Below are positions 7,201 through 13,274 of a stretch of DNA of 13,274 nt, piece after piece. The notes under the pieces were generated by a model, which saw nothing but the letters and a program-made list of their open reading frames with translations, searched no databases and was not told the DNA's origin. Numbering within the stretch: position 1 is the first letter of the stretch; every line of letters starts with the position of its first letter. Position numbers and translations under genes: made by a program. Origin of the DNA: Gammaproteobacteria bacterium (GTDB lineage Bacteria > Pseudomonadota > Gammaproteobacteria > Granulosicoccales > Granulosicoccaceae); contig JAGRHW010000020.1 of the NCBI GenBank assembly GCA_020444765.1, forward strand, positions 5,296-18,569, in the 5' to 3' direction.

Positions 7201-8358
7201 GTGAGCGAGAGTATGCCAGAAGACTTCAATCAAGTGATAGACCGGAAAAACACCGCCAGCCTCAAATGGGACAAATATCGCAACACCGATATTCTGCCGA
7301 TGTGGGTTGCGGATATGGAGTTTCCGGTTGCCGAAGCGATTCAGAATGCGCTGAAAAAGCGCATTGAGCACCCGATTTACGGCTATACCATCGGCACCGC
7401 GGAAACCGCCGCGATCGTTTGTCAAAGACTGCGCGAAGACTATGGCTGGGAGGTCGATCCGGACTGGCTGGTGTGGATTCCCGGCGTGGTGCCAGGCTTG
7501 TGGGCAGCCTGCGCCGCGGCAGGCAGGGATGGCGATCAGGCGATTTTCAGCACGCCGATCTATCATCATTTTTTTGCCGTGCCCGGACAGGCCCGCAAGG
7601 TGGCGAGGCCAGTACCGCTCAGGCGTGAGACCTCCGGCCGCTGGACCTATGATTTCGACGCGCTGGAGGCAGCAATCAACGACAAAACCAGCCATATGCT
7701 GCTTTGTTCGCCGCATAACCCGACCGGCACCCTGTTCAGCAGGGAGGAAACCCGCCGCCTGTGTCGTCTGTGCGACGAGCACGATCTGCTCATCGTTTCT
7801 GATGAAATCCATTGCGGGCTGATTCTGGCCGAGGACAAGCCACACTGCCCGGCCGCCACCGCCAGTCCTGAGTCCGCCGCGCGGCTGATCACCCTGATGT
7901 CGCCCAGCAAAACCTTTAATCTGGCGGGACTCAACTGCTCGTTCGCGGTGATTGCCGACGCGCAGTTGCGCAAGCAGTTCAACGACGCCTGCCACAGCGT
8001 GCTGCCGATGGTGCCGGGACTGGCTTACACGGCTCTGGAGGCGGCGTATAGCGACGGCGGCGAATGGCATCGGCAACTCTTGACACAGTTGCGTGACAAT
8101 CACGCTTATCTGGAGCGGGAAATTTCGACGATTCCCGGTTTGACGATGTCGCCGATGGAGGCGACGTATCTGGCCTGGATCAATACTGATGACTTGCCGG
8201 TGGACGATGCGGCGGCATTCTTCGAGCAGCATGGCGTGGGTCTGTCGCCGGGCGCCGGCTTCGGGCTTGCCAATTATGTGAGGCTCAACTTCGCCTGTTC
8301 GAGGGCGATGCTGGAAACCGCCGTTGAGCGTATGCGCAAGGCAGTGGCGTCGCTGTAG
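7201..8358 (+). CDS. MalY/PatB-type PLP-dependent C-S lyase (cystathionine beta-lyase-like aminotransferase)
   Basis: A cytoplasmic fold-type I PLP enzyme of 385 residues (381 if ATG 7213 is used). Family features in order: FNQVIDRKNTASLKWDKY and LPMWVADMEF at the N terminus, typical of MalY/PatB; SPHNPTG (170-176); SDEIH (200-204); and SPSKTFNLAGL with the PLP-binding Lys237. The C terminus has the arginine-containing substrate site (YVRLNFACSR). MalY/PatB enzymes cleave the C-S bond of cystathionine or cysteine conjugates, releasing a thiol, pyruvate and ammonia; related members are aminotransferases, so the exact substrate is uncertain. The start is either GTG 7201 or ATG 7213; neither has a convincing ribosome site. 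Proximity to the MocR/EamA cluster is suggestive but the GtrA gene intervenes. It converges on the Nudix gene with a 19-nt gap. Confidence 0.9.
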   Translation: MSESMPEDFNQVIDRKNTASLKWDKYRNTDILPMWVADMEFPVAEAIQNALKKRIEHPIYGYTIGTAETAAIVCQRLREDYGWEVDPDWLVWIPGVVPGLWAACAAAGRDGDQAIFSTPIYHHFFAVPGQARKVARPVPLRRETSGRWTYDFDALEAAINDKTSHMLLCSPHNPTGTLFSREETRRLCRLCDEHDLLIVSDEIHCGLILAEDKPHCPAATASPESAARLITLMSPSKTFNLAGLNCSFAVIADAQLRKQFNDACHSVLPMVPGLAYTALEAAYSDGGEWHRQLLTQLRDNHAYLEREISTIPGLTMSPMEATYLAWINTDDLPVDDAAAFFEQHGVGLSPGAGFGLANYVRLNFACSRAMLETAVERMRKAVASL

Positions 8359-8370
8359 GTGATCCGGCGA

Positions 8371-8393
8371 CGTTCGCTCAGCCGATGCGAACG
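8371..8393. terminator. Inverted repeat between convergent C-S lyase and Nudix genes
   Basis: CGTTCGC (8371-8377) and GCGAACG (8387-8393) make a perfect 7-bp GC-rich stem with a 9-nt loop. It sits just after the C-S lyase stop and overlaps the Nudix stop codon. Downstream on the plus strand is only a short pyrimidine-rich run (GTTCCTT), so it is a possible but weak terminator for the lyase transcript. Confidence 0.35.
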
Positions 8394-8992
8394 GTTCCTT
8401 CGTCCAGCGCCTGCAGCAGGCCCAGCGTCATGCGGGCGGTAGCGCCCCATAACAGTTCATTCTCGAAACGTTTGTAATAAACGACCGGATGGCGCCTGGG
8501 CGGGCCGGGAAAATCGTGAGGCCGCGGCTCCGGTGTCTTCAGATAATAATTCTGTTCATCCTGTAACCAGCGTAGCGGAATGGTAAAAATCCGCGCCACT
8601 TCGGACTCCTGGGGGATGAGTTTTTGCGGCCAGGGAATAATACTGACGAACGGATACACGCTGAAATTGCTTACCGTGTGATAAGGGGCGAGCTGGCCGC
8701 GCACATCGACACGGCTGATGTCCAGACCGATTTCCTCTTCGGCCTCGCGCAATGCGGTGTGGCTGATCGAAGGATCGTCAGGGTCCTGCTTGCCGCCGGG
8801 AAACGCGACCTGACCGCTGTGGCGATCACCCGGGCGCTCGGCCCGGCGGATAAACAAAACATGCCATTCATCCTGCTGTTGCAGCATCGGAATCAGCACC
8901 GCCGCCTTCTTGATCGCCGTACCCTGGGCGCTGTCGAAAACCGGTCCGTCGGCGGGTCTGAGAAAGCCGGGTTGTGCGTATTGTTTAACCAT
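8378..8992 (-). CDS. nudL: NudL-like Nudix hydrolase (probable CoA pyrophosphatase)
   Basis: A 204-residue Nudix protein. The CoA-pyrophosphatase (UPF0035) signature is clear: FIRRAERPGDRHSGQVAFPGGKQD immediately precedes the Nudix box REAEEEIG, which holds the metal-binding glutamates. As in E. coli NudL, recalled from memory, the box has one more residue between GG and REA than the MutT consensus. The enzyme would split CoA or its derivatives into 4'-phosphopantetheine-type products and 3',5'-ADP. The frame is open up to 9112, but ATG 8992 gives a normal family N terminus (MVKQYAQPGFLRP, with AAVLIPML about 30 residues in). An in-frame ATG at 9037 would add a short hydrophobic stretch. Ribosome sites are poor at both. 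It is divergent from the GGDEF gene across an AT-rich spacer. Confidence 0.88.
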   Translation of the reverse strand: MVKQYAQPGFLRPADGPVFDSAQGTAIKKAAVLIPMLQQQDEWHVLFIRRAERPGDRHSGQVAFPGGKQDPDDPSISHTALREAEEEIGLDISRVDVRGQLAPYHTVSNFSVYPFVSIIPWPQKLIPQESEVARIFTIPLRWLQDEQNYYLKTPEPRPHDFPGPPRRHPVVYYKRFENELLWGATARMTLGLLQALDEGTVRIG

Positions 8993-9208
8993 AATTAGCA
9001 ACAAGCATACACCATGCGCTGATAGATGAATTTTCATTCGTATTACCAGACTTAAATAATAAGGATTCATGTTTATAAAACAAACGACAAACGGATAAAT
9101 ACATGGATACACAGGGTTTTATGTAAATGCTGCGATGCGTCAAGCCATCCAGAAATCAGCCGGACTGCCGATATTCTCTGCATTATCCCCAACGTGACAG
9201 GATGCAGC
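8993..9208. other. AT-rich divergent spacer between the Nudix and GGDEF genes
   Basis: A 216-nt spacer, clearly more AT-rich than the surroundings between about 9000 and 9125. It holds the probable Nudix promoter described separately and the GGDEF ribosome site. No convincing sigma-70 promoter for the GGDEF gene was found: TATTCT (9172-9177) and CATTAT (9181-9186) are possible -10 boxes, but both lack a -35. No small gene with a believable ribosome site was seen. Confidence 0.6.
9056..9083 (-). promoter_or_regulatory. Probable promoter of the Nudix gene
   Basis: On the minus strand TTGTTT (9078-9083) is followed after 16 nt by TATTAT (9056-9061), giving a predicted start near 9049 and a leader of about 57 nt to the ATG at 8992. 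The surrounding sequence is AT-rich, which raises the chance of a random match. Confidence 0.35.
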
Positions 9209-10489
9209 ATGTCTACCACAGAGCTTGCCGGCAAACAGCGTGACCATGCCAATCGCATTCTGGTCTTGGTGCGGGAGCCCGAAACCCTTGCCCTGATCAG
9301 TGCTCAAGTGGTCAAGCTGCTGGGGCTGTCGGTGGTTGCCTGCGAGACCGTCGAGGCGTTCAACAAGGCACTGGCGGAGGAGATGTCGGCGATTATTCTC
9401 GCCATCGCCGATCTCAGCCTGATCGAGGAAGAGTCTGACGACCTGCTTGGTGAGCTCGGGCAATACGGCGTTCCACTGATCGGTCTGTACAGCCGGACCG
9501 ATAACTGTCCGCGTCTAAGTGGCAAACAGATCATCGCCAGTATCGATCGCGATTCCGAAGATCAGATGGCGACGATTTCCGGGCTGGCCGAGAATATCTT
9601 TGAAAACCGCAGAATCCGCATCATCGTCATGCACCCGCATGACAAACACCGCGCTTATCTCCATGAGTTGCTGAACAGCCATTTTTATACCGTAATGCAA
9701 GCCGCAGACGTGGCCGAAGCCATGGAGCTGCTGTCCCTGTATCCGCAAACCCAGCTTTTGCTGATGGATGAAAAATGCAGCACGGTGAGCGGATTCGACA
9801 TCATCGATACGCTGCGTGAGACGTTTCACGCCGATCAACTGGCGATCCTGACCATGGTGGCGCAGCGCGATCCCGGCCTGATCGCCCGCTTGTTCGAATC
9901 CGGAGCCAGCGACGTGATCGCAACATCGAGTGACGATGTGGAACTGCTGGCCAGAGTCGGCTATCAGGCGCGTACCATCAACCACATCCGCAAACTGCGC
10001 CGCCGGGTTTATCAGGACGGTCTGACCGGTGCCTATACCAACGACTATTTTGATGATATCGGTAAAAAGATATTCGCCAGCTCCCAGCGGGGTAATATGC
10101 AACTGGGGTTTGCGGTGATCAATATTGATGATTTTAGCACGCTGAACGAAATGCACGGCGCGGCGGTGGGCGACCTTGTATTATGCGCCGTGGCTGATCA
10201 GCTCAGGCAGCTGTTTCGCGATACCGATATTATCGCGCGCAAGGAGGGCGACGAGTTTTTATGTCTGATCAGTTGCGTGGGCCGGCGTAATATTCACGGG
10301 ATACTCGACCGGGTATGCCAGCAAATCGCGAAAAAAGGTGTCTGGTACGGCAAGGACCGTTTGCCGGTCACGGTCACGGTCGGAGGCACCGCTGAACTTG
10401 GCGCCAGTCTCGAAACCATGCAGACCCGCGCCGAAATGGCCTTACGGCAGATTCGCAAGGAAGGCAAGAACCGGGTCGGCATCCTCTAG
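9209..10489 (+). CDS. Double pseudo-receiver GGDEF protein with degenerate active site and intact I-site
   Basis: A 426-residue cytoplasmic protein. Residues about 15-130 and 135-262 look like two receiver domains. The second keeps a candidate phospho-Asp187 (LLLMDEKC) but has HPHD where the acidic pair should be and Thr in place of the conserved Lys (GASDVIATSS). The first has no clear phospho-site. The GGDEF domain spans about 265-426. Its signature reads EGDEF (346-350), so the first Gly is Glu. The metal-binding Asp of the DID motif is Asn305 (NIDDF), and the LTGxxNRR motif reads LTGAYTND. In contrast the inhibitory RxxD site is perfect (RDTD, 337-340). Diguanylate cyclase activity is therefore unlikely and c-di-GMP binding likely. 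ATG 9209 is chosen because AGGA lies 6 nt upstream; an in-frame GTG at 9194 would remove that spacing. No EAL domain is present. Confidence 0.88.
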   Translation: MSTTELAGKQRDHANRILVLVREPETLALISAQVVKLLGLSVVACETVEAFNKALAEEMSAIILAIADLSLIEEESDDLLGELGQYGVPLIGLYSRTDNCPRLSGKQIIASIDRDSEDQMATISGLAENIFENRRIRIIVMHPHDKHRAYLHELLNSHFYTVMQAADVAEAMELLSLYPQTQLLLMDEKCSTVSGFDIIDTLRETFHADQLAILTMVAQRDPGLIARLFESGASDVIATSSDDVELLARVGYQARTINHIRKLRRRVYQDGLTGAYTNDYFDDIGKKIFASSQRGNMQLGFAVINIDDFSTLNEMHGAAVGDLVLCAVADQLRQLFRDTDIIARKEGDEFLCLISCVGRRNIHGILDRVCQQIAKKGVWYGKDRLPVTVTVGGTAELGASLETMQTRAEMALRQIRKEGKNRVGIL

Positions 10490-10500
10490 CAGCCTGCTAG
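10486..10500. repeat. Perfect inverted repeat at the GGDEF gene end
   Basis: CTAGCAG-C-CTGCTAG, practically a 6-bp stem with a GCC loop, includes the GGDEF stop codon and ends 4 nt before the stop of the convergent zinc-ribbon gene. There is no T tract, so termination is doubtful. Confidence 0.3.
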
Positions 10501-10503
10501 CTG

Positions 10504-10689
10504 TCAGGTCAGTTTGTTGCGCCTGATGCCGCAACGCTCGCATTCCATTACCGTCACCAGTTTGCCCTCTTTGACATCAAAGCGGTTTTTCTTGATGACT
10601 TTCCATTTATGATGATTATTTCTGCACAAGGTTTTACCCTTGCGCAAATCATTTGCAGACGGACGTTTAAACTCGAGAATCTTTGCCAT
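10504..10689 (-). CDS. Small basic zinc-ribbon-like protein
   Basis: A 61-residue, strongly basic protein. Cys22 with His26/His27 (LCRNNHHKW) and Cys50/Cys53 (MECERCGIRR) form two knuckles about 24 residues apart, suggesting one zinc ion in a ribbon-like fold. The N terminus MAKILEFKRP and the middle part FDVKEGKLVTV look like a small conserved family I recall from gammaproteobacteria, without known function. Nucleic-acid binding is a reasonable guess from charge and zinc site only. The ATG at 10687-10689 shares bases with the divergent Mug start; the ribosome site is weak. It converges on the GGDEF gene with a 14-nt gap. Confidence 0.72.
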   Translation of the reverse strand: MAKILEFKRPSANDLRKGKTLCRNNHHKWKVIKKNRFDVKEGKLVTVMECERCGIRRNKLT

Positions 10690-11248
10690 GTTGCCGCCGG
10701 ATCTGAAAACACTCGATGATTATATCGGAGAAAACCTCGATATTCTGTCGATCGGCCTGAATCCGTCGCCGCCGTCGGTTGAGGCCGGGATTTATTTTGC
10801 CGGTAAGCGCAATCGTTTTTGGCAGGCGCTGAACGGCGCGGGGCTGATCGATGAGGAATTGCGGCCGAGCCGGGCCTCGATGCAGCGGCTGTTCGATACC
10901 TTCAGAATCGGCTTTACCGATACGGTCAAACGTCCGACGCCGGGCGCGGGCGATTTGCGCCGCGCCGATTTTTTACGCGACGTACCGCTGCTGGTCGAGA
11001 AAATAAACTCTTATCGACCACTGATTGCCTGGTTTCATGGCAAGGTGGCGTATCGGCAGTTTCTGTCGGTGAGCGGCTCTGCGGCCGATGAGCTCGACTG
11101 GGGGCTGCAGCCGCTCAGGATCGGCCAGTCGGCGGTTTTCGTCTCGCCCAATCCAAGCCCGGCCAATGCGGTTTTTTCCCTGCAGGATCTGATCGTTTTC
11201 TATCGGGATTTAAAAGCCCTGCGCGATTCGCTGCGCAAAACCTCGTAA
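10688..11248 (+). CDS. mug: Mug/TDG-family mismatch-specific uracil-DNA glycosylase
   Basis: A 186-residue base-excision repair enzyme expected to remove uracil or thymine from G:U and G:T mismatches and etheno-cytosine. The first active-site motif is SIGLNPSPPS (21-30) with the catalytic-position Asn25; E. coli Mug has GINPG here, so Gly is replaced by Ser. Next are the family's FAGKRNRFW segment (38-45), a central VKRPTPGAGDL stretch, and the second motif SPNPSPAN (153-160), equivalent to LPNPS of E. coli Mug, the DNA-intercalating wedge region. The length is close to the 168 residues of E. coli Mug. ATG 10688 gives the family N terminus; the frame extends only to an unlikely TTG at 10640. 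The start overlaps that of the divergent zinc-ribbon gene, so any promoter must lie inside that gene. It converges on the carbonic-anhydrase gene with a 4-nt gap. Confidence 0.88.
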   Translation: MLPPDLKTLDDYIGENLDILSIGLNPSPPSVEAGIYFAGKRNRFWQALNGAGLIDEELRPSRASMQRLFDTFRIGFTDTVKRPTPGAGDLRRADFLRDVPLLVEKINSYRPLIAWFHGKVAYRQFLSVSGSAADELDWGLQPLRIGQSAVFVSPNPSPANAVFSLQDLIVFYRDLKALRDSLRKTS

Positions 11249-11252
11249 AGGC

Positions 11253-11777
11253 TTATCGGTATTTATCCTTGAGTCTCGCGTAATTCTCCGCAACATAACG
11301 CAGAAAGGTTTTTTCCGAATCACTCAGGCTGCGCGCCTTGCGGGCCGGGGCGCCGACATACAGATAACCGCTTTCGAGCCGTTTGCCCGGGCCGACCACG
11401 GCGCCGGCGCCGACCATCACGCCATCCTCGATTACCGCCTTGTCGAGCACGGTTGCGTTGATGCCGATCATCACCTCATTGCCGATCGTGCAGGCGTGCA
11501 CGACCGCGCCGTGGCCGAGGGTGACGTAATCGCCGATGGTGAGTGGATTACCGCCGGGGTTGTAGCGGCTGTCGTGGGTGACATGCAGCGTGCAATTGTC
11601 CTGCACGCTGGTGTATTCGCCGATCCGGATACGCTGAATATCGCCGCGGATAACCGCGCACGGCCAGACTGAACTGTGCGGGCCGATCGTCACATCGCCG
11701 ATGACCACCGCGCTGTCGTCGACATAGACGCTGGCGTCGAGCTGCGGCGACATGCCGTCAAAGGTGCGAATACTCAT
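11253..11777 (-). CDS. yrdA: Gamma-carbonic anhydrase-like hexapeptide protein, YrdA-type
   Basis: A 174-residue left-handed beta-helix protein, normally a trimer. Hexapeptide repeats run from about residue 20 to 130 (VVIGDVTIGPHSSV, IRIGEYTSVQDN, LTIGDYVTLGHG, CTIGNEVMIGIN, VIEDGVMVGAGA), followed by a C-terminal helix (KTFLRYVAENYARLK). The three metal-ligand histidines of the gamma class are present: His65 (TLHVTH), His89 (LGHG) and His94 (VVHAC). Strong YrdA marks are HVTHDSRYNPGGNPLTIG and KRLESGYLYVGAP. YrdA-type proteins bind zinc, but carbonic-anhydrase activity is not established for many, so the reaction is tentative. An AGGA ribosome site lies about 10 nt before the ATG at 11777. 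It diverges from the phospholipase-D gene across 60 nt. Confidence 0.92.
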   Translation of the reverse strand: MSIRTFDGMSPQLDASVYVDDSAVVIGDVTIGPHSSVWPCAVIRGDIQRIRIGEYTSVQDNCTLHVTHDSRYNPGGNPLTIGDYVTLGHGAVVHACTIGNEVMIGINATVLDKAVIEDGVMVGAGAVVGPGKRLESGYLYVGAPARKARSLSDSEKTFLRYVAENYARLKDKYR

Positions 11778-11781
11778 GGTC

Positions 11782-11787
11782 TATAAT
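11782..11787 (+). promoter_or_regulatory. Possible -10 box of the phospholipase-D lipoprotein gene
   Basis: A perfect TATAAT lies in the 60-nt divergent spacer, 50 nt before the ATG at 11838. No recognisable TTGACA-like -35 sits 16-18 nt upstream, where the sequence is the start of the carbonic-anhydrase gene, and there is no TG extension. The ribosome site AAGGA (11826-11830) is 7 nt before the start codon. Confidence 0.3.
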
Positions 11788-11837
11788 TCCTGTCTGGTTT
11801 TTCCGGTAAGCGGGGCGATGATAGCAAGGAATTCGGG

Positions 11838-13271
11838 ATGAGCGGCAACAGCGTGAAGGGATTGGCCGGTGGCCGATGGATTGGTGTATTGTTGTTGCTG
11901 ATGCTAGCAGCTTGTAAGCAGCCCGGTGAGTTGCCGACGGGACTCAGCATCGCCGGGGAATGGCGGGATGTCGGCGAGCTGGCTTTGCTGAGCGATATCA
12001 CCTATCTCGACCAGAACGGCCGGCGCCGCAGCGAAGGCGAAATTTTCGATGCCGCGTTCGACATGATCGAACAGGCCCGGCGTTTCATCCTGCTCGATAT
12101 GTTTCTGTATAACAGTTTTACCGGGCGCGAGACGGGCGTGACTCGCGCCCTGTCGTCTGAGCTGACGGAAAAACTGATCGCGCAGAAAAAAGCCTGGCCG
12201 GATTTGCAGATCGTGCTGATCAGCGATCCGGTCAACACGGTTTACGGTGGTTTGGAATCGGCCGATTTCAAGGCGCTGGCGGCGGCCGGTATCGCCGTTG
12301 TTATCACCGATCTCGACCGTCTTCCCGACAGCAATCCGCTGTACTCGTTTTTCTGGCGGCTGTTGATTCAGCCGTTCGGCAACAGCCGCGCAGAGACCCT
12401 GCCGAATCCTTTCGGCGAGGGGCGTGTGTCGGTGCGCAGCTGGCTGCGGATGCTCAATTTCAAGGCCAATCACCGCAAGGTGCTGGTGGCCGATTCCGGC
12501 GACGACCTCGTTGCCCTGGTCGTCAGCGCCAATGCCCAGGACGCCAGCAGCGCCCACAGCAATATCGGCCTGCGCCTGACGGGGCCGGCGGCGCACGACC
12601 TGATCGCCACCGAGAACGCGATTCTGGCGTTTTCCGGCGGTGCGCCGCTCGAGGTCGCCATGCCGCCGCGGCGCACCGGTTCCGGCGTGACGGTGCAGGT
12701 GCTGACCGAGAGCCGGATCAGGGACGACATCCTGGCCAGGCTCGATTCGCTCGGGCCCGGCGACGAGGTCGACATCGCCATGTTCTTCCTCACCCACCGC
12801 GCGACCATCCGCGCTCTGAAGCGGGCCCATGCGCGCGGCGCCCGGCTGCGCATCGTGCTCGGCCCGAACCAGACGGCGTTCGGCGTGAAGAGGTACGGCA
12901 TCCCCAATGTCTCGGTCGCGGCCGAGCTGAGGCGCGCGGGCATCGCGCTGCGCTGGTGCGACGCGCATGGCGAGCAGTGCCACTCCAAGATCATGATCGT
13001 GCGGCGCGCCTCCGGAGAGGCCGAGATATCGCTCGGCTCGACCAATTACACGCGGCGCAATCTCGACGGCTACAATCCGGAGACCAATCTGGTCCTGCGC
13101 GGGGCTGCCTCGCGACAGGTGTTCCGCCGGGCCTCGGCCTGGTTCGAGATGATCTGGAACAACGAGCCCGGGCGCCGGTTCACCGCCGAATACGACGTCC
13201 ATGCCGGCGACGCGGCGTGGAAGTGGCTGATCTACCGTTTCGGCGAAGGGACCGGCTGGAGCACCTGGTAG
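11838..13271 (+). CDS. Phospholipase D-superfamily lipoprotein
   Basis: A 477-residue exported protein with a lipoprotein signal (hydrophobic core, LAAC lipobox, Cys26). Two PLD half-domains follow, about 45-270 and 285-450. The first HKD motif is complete: NHRKVLVAD with His212, Lys214 and Asp219, and then SANAQ. The second has His382 and Lys384 (CHSKIMIV) but Arg389 where Asp is usual, followed by LGSTNYTRRN. The two His residues are those expected to form and release the phospho-enzyme intermediate, so activity on a phosphodiester, such as a phospholipid or cardiolipin-like substrate in the envelope, is plausible; the true substrate is unknown. ATG 11838 has AAGGA 7 nt upstream. Oddly, GC content rises from about 43-63% in sampled early lines to about 67-73% after about 12,420 while the frame stays open. 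The stop is three bases before the window end. Confidence 0.88.
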   Translation: MSGNSVKGLAGGRWIGVLLLLMLAACKQPGELPTGLSIAGEWRDVGELALLSDITYLDQNGRRRSEGEIFDAAFDMIEQARRFILLDMFLYNSFTGRETGVTRALSSELTEKLIAQKKAWPDLQIVLISDPVNTVYGGLESADFKALAAAGIAVVITDLDRLPDSNPLYSFFWRLLIQPFGNSRAETLPNPFGEGRVSVRSWLRMLNFKANHRKVLVADSGDDLVALVVSANAQDASSAHSNIGLRLTGPAAHDLIATENAILAFSGGAPLEVAMPPRRTGSGVTVQVLTESRIRDDILARLDSLGPGDEVDIAMFFLTHRATIRALKRAHARGARLRIVLGPNQTAFGVKRYGIPNVSVAAELRRAGIALRWCDAHGEQCHSKIMIVRRASGEAEISLGSTNYTRRNLDGYNPETNLVLRGAASRQVFRRASAWFEMIWNNEPGRRFTAEYDVHAGDAAWKWLIYRFGEGTGWSTW

Positions 13272-13274
13272 AAA
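12420..13274. other. High-GC segment within the phospholipase-D gene
   Basis: Hand counts of single 60-nt lines give 53% (11881), 63% (12001), 43% (12061) and 62% (12361) before this point, then 68% (12481), 73% (12661), 72% (12781) and 67% (13201). Third codon positions become mostly G or C (for example CTC, ATC, GCC, CGC runs). The change falls just before the first HKD motif, near residue 200, rather than at a gene boundary. Confidence 0.55.

Noticed and set aside
7135..8232. 365-codon minus-strand open frame
   Set aside because: It lies opposite the clear C-S lyase; composition is rich in Arg, His and Gln as expected of a codon shadow, with no recognisable motif.
8993..9112. Longer N terminus for the Nudix protein
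   Set aside because: AT-rich spacer containing a likely promoter; the extension is unlike the family. The ATG at 9037 cannot be fully excluded.
9515..10156. 213-codon minus-strand frame within the GGDEF gene
   Set aside because: Shadow of the receiver and GGDEF coding region; His/Gln-rich without motifs.
11904..13202. 432-codon minus-strand open frame
   Set aside because: Antisense shadow of the GC-rich phospholipase-D gene; rich in Arg, Gly and Pro with no domain.
1..13274. Defence island, prophage, insertion sequence, CRISPR array or tRNA
   Set aside because: No transposase, integrase, nuclease-defence module, array-like repeats or tRNA-like structure was seen; the phospholipase-D protein is an exported lipoprotein, not a typical PLD defence effector.

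Overview
The window looks like ordinary chromosomal DNA from a gammaproteobacterium of roughly 55% GC. The evidence is a set of proteins whose sequences resemble Escherichia coli families: a YbiT-type ABC-F ATPase, a YrdA-type gamma-carbonic anhydrase, a Mug-type DNA glycosylase, a NudL-type Nudix hydrolase, and a MocR regulator next to a YjiS-like DUF1127 protein, as in the yjiR-yjiS pair of E. coli. No rRNA, tRNA, CRISPR array, insertion sequence, integrase or phage gene was seen. The genus cannot be named from the sequence.

Layout, left to right: the N-terminal part of a ybiT-like gene (minus, cut by the window edge); a large MscS-type mechanosensitive channel with a periplasmic DUF3772-like region (plus); a CAP/SCP-domain lipoprotein (minus); a MocR/GntR-aminotransferase regulator (minus); divergent from it a DUF1127 small protein and an EamA/DMT transporter (plus); a GtrA-like membrane protein (minus); a MalY/PatB-type PLP-dependent C-S lyase (plus); a NudL-like CoA pyrophosphatase (minus); a two-receiver GGDEF protein with a degenerate active site (plus); a 61-residue zinc-ribbon-like protein (minus); a Mug-type DNA glycosylase (plus); a YrdA-type carbonic anhydrase homologue (minus); and a phospholipase-D superfamily lipoprotein (plus) that ends three bases before the window does.

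Organisation is the oddest general trait. Eleven of the 13 gene junctions switch strand, and all five tail-to-tail pairs have gaps of only 4-19 nt. Several of those gaps carry short inverted repeats over the stop codons. Most genes therefore appear to be single transcription units. The clearest functional cluster is 3890-6686 (perhaps to 8358): the MocR regulator faces DUF1127 and EamA across a 96-nt spacer holding a 13-nt direct repeat 25 nt apart around a palindrome, the arrangement expected of a MocR operator. A PLP-dependent lyase lies just beyond, so local control of amino-acid or PLP-linked metabolism and export is plausible but inferred.

The best candidates for a second look are the GGDEF protein, which has lost catalytic residues but kept a perfect c-di-GMP I-site; the MocR/DUF1127/EamA module and its operator; the abrupt GC rise inside the intact phospholipase-D gene; the divergent genes whose start codons share bases; and the alternating-strand architecture. 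I did not find a clearly new multi-gene system such as a defence island or a biosynthetic cluster.
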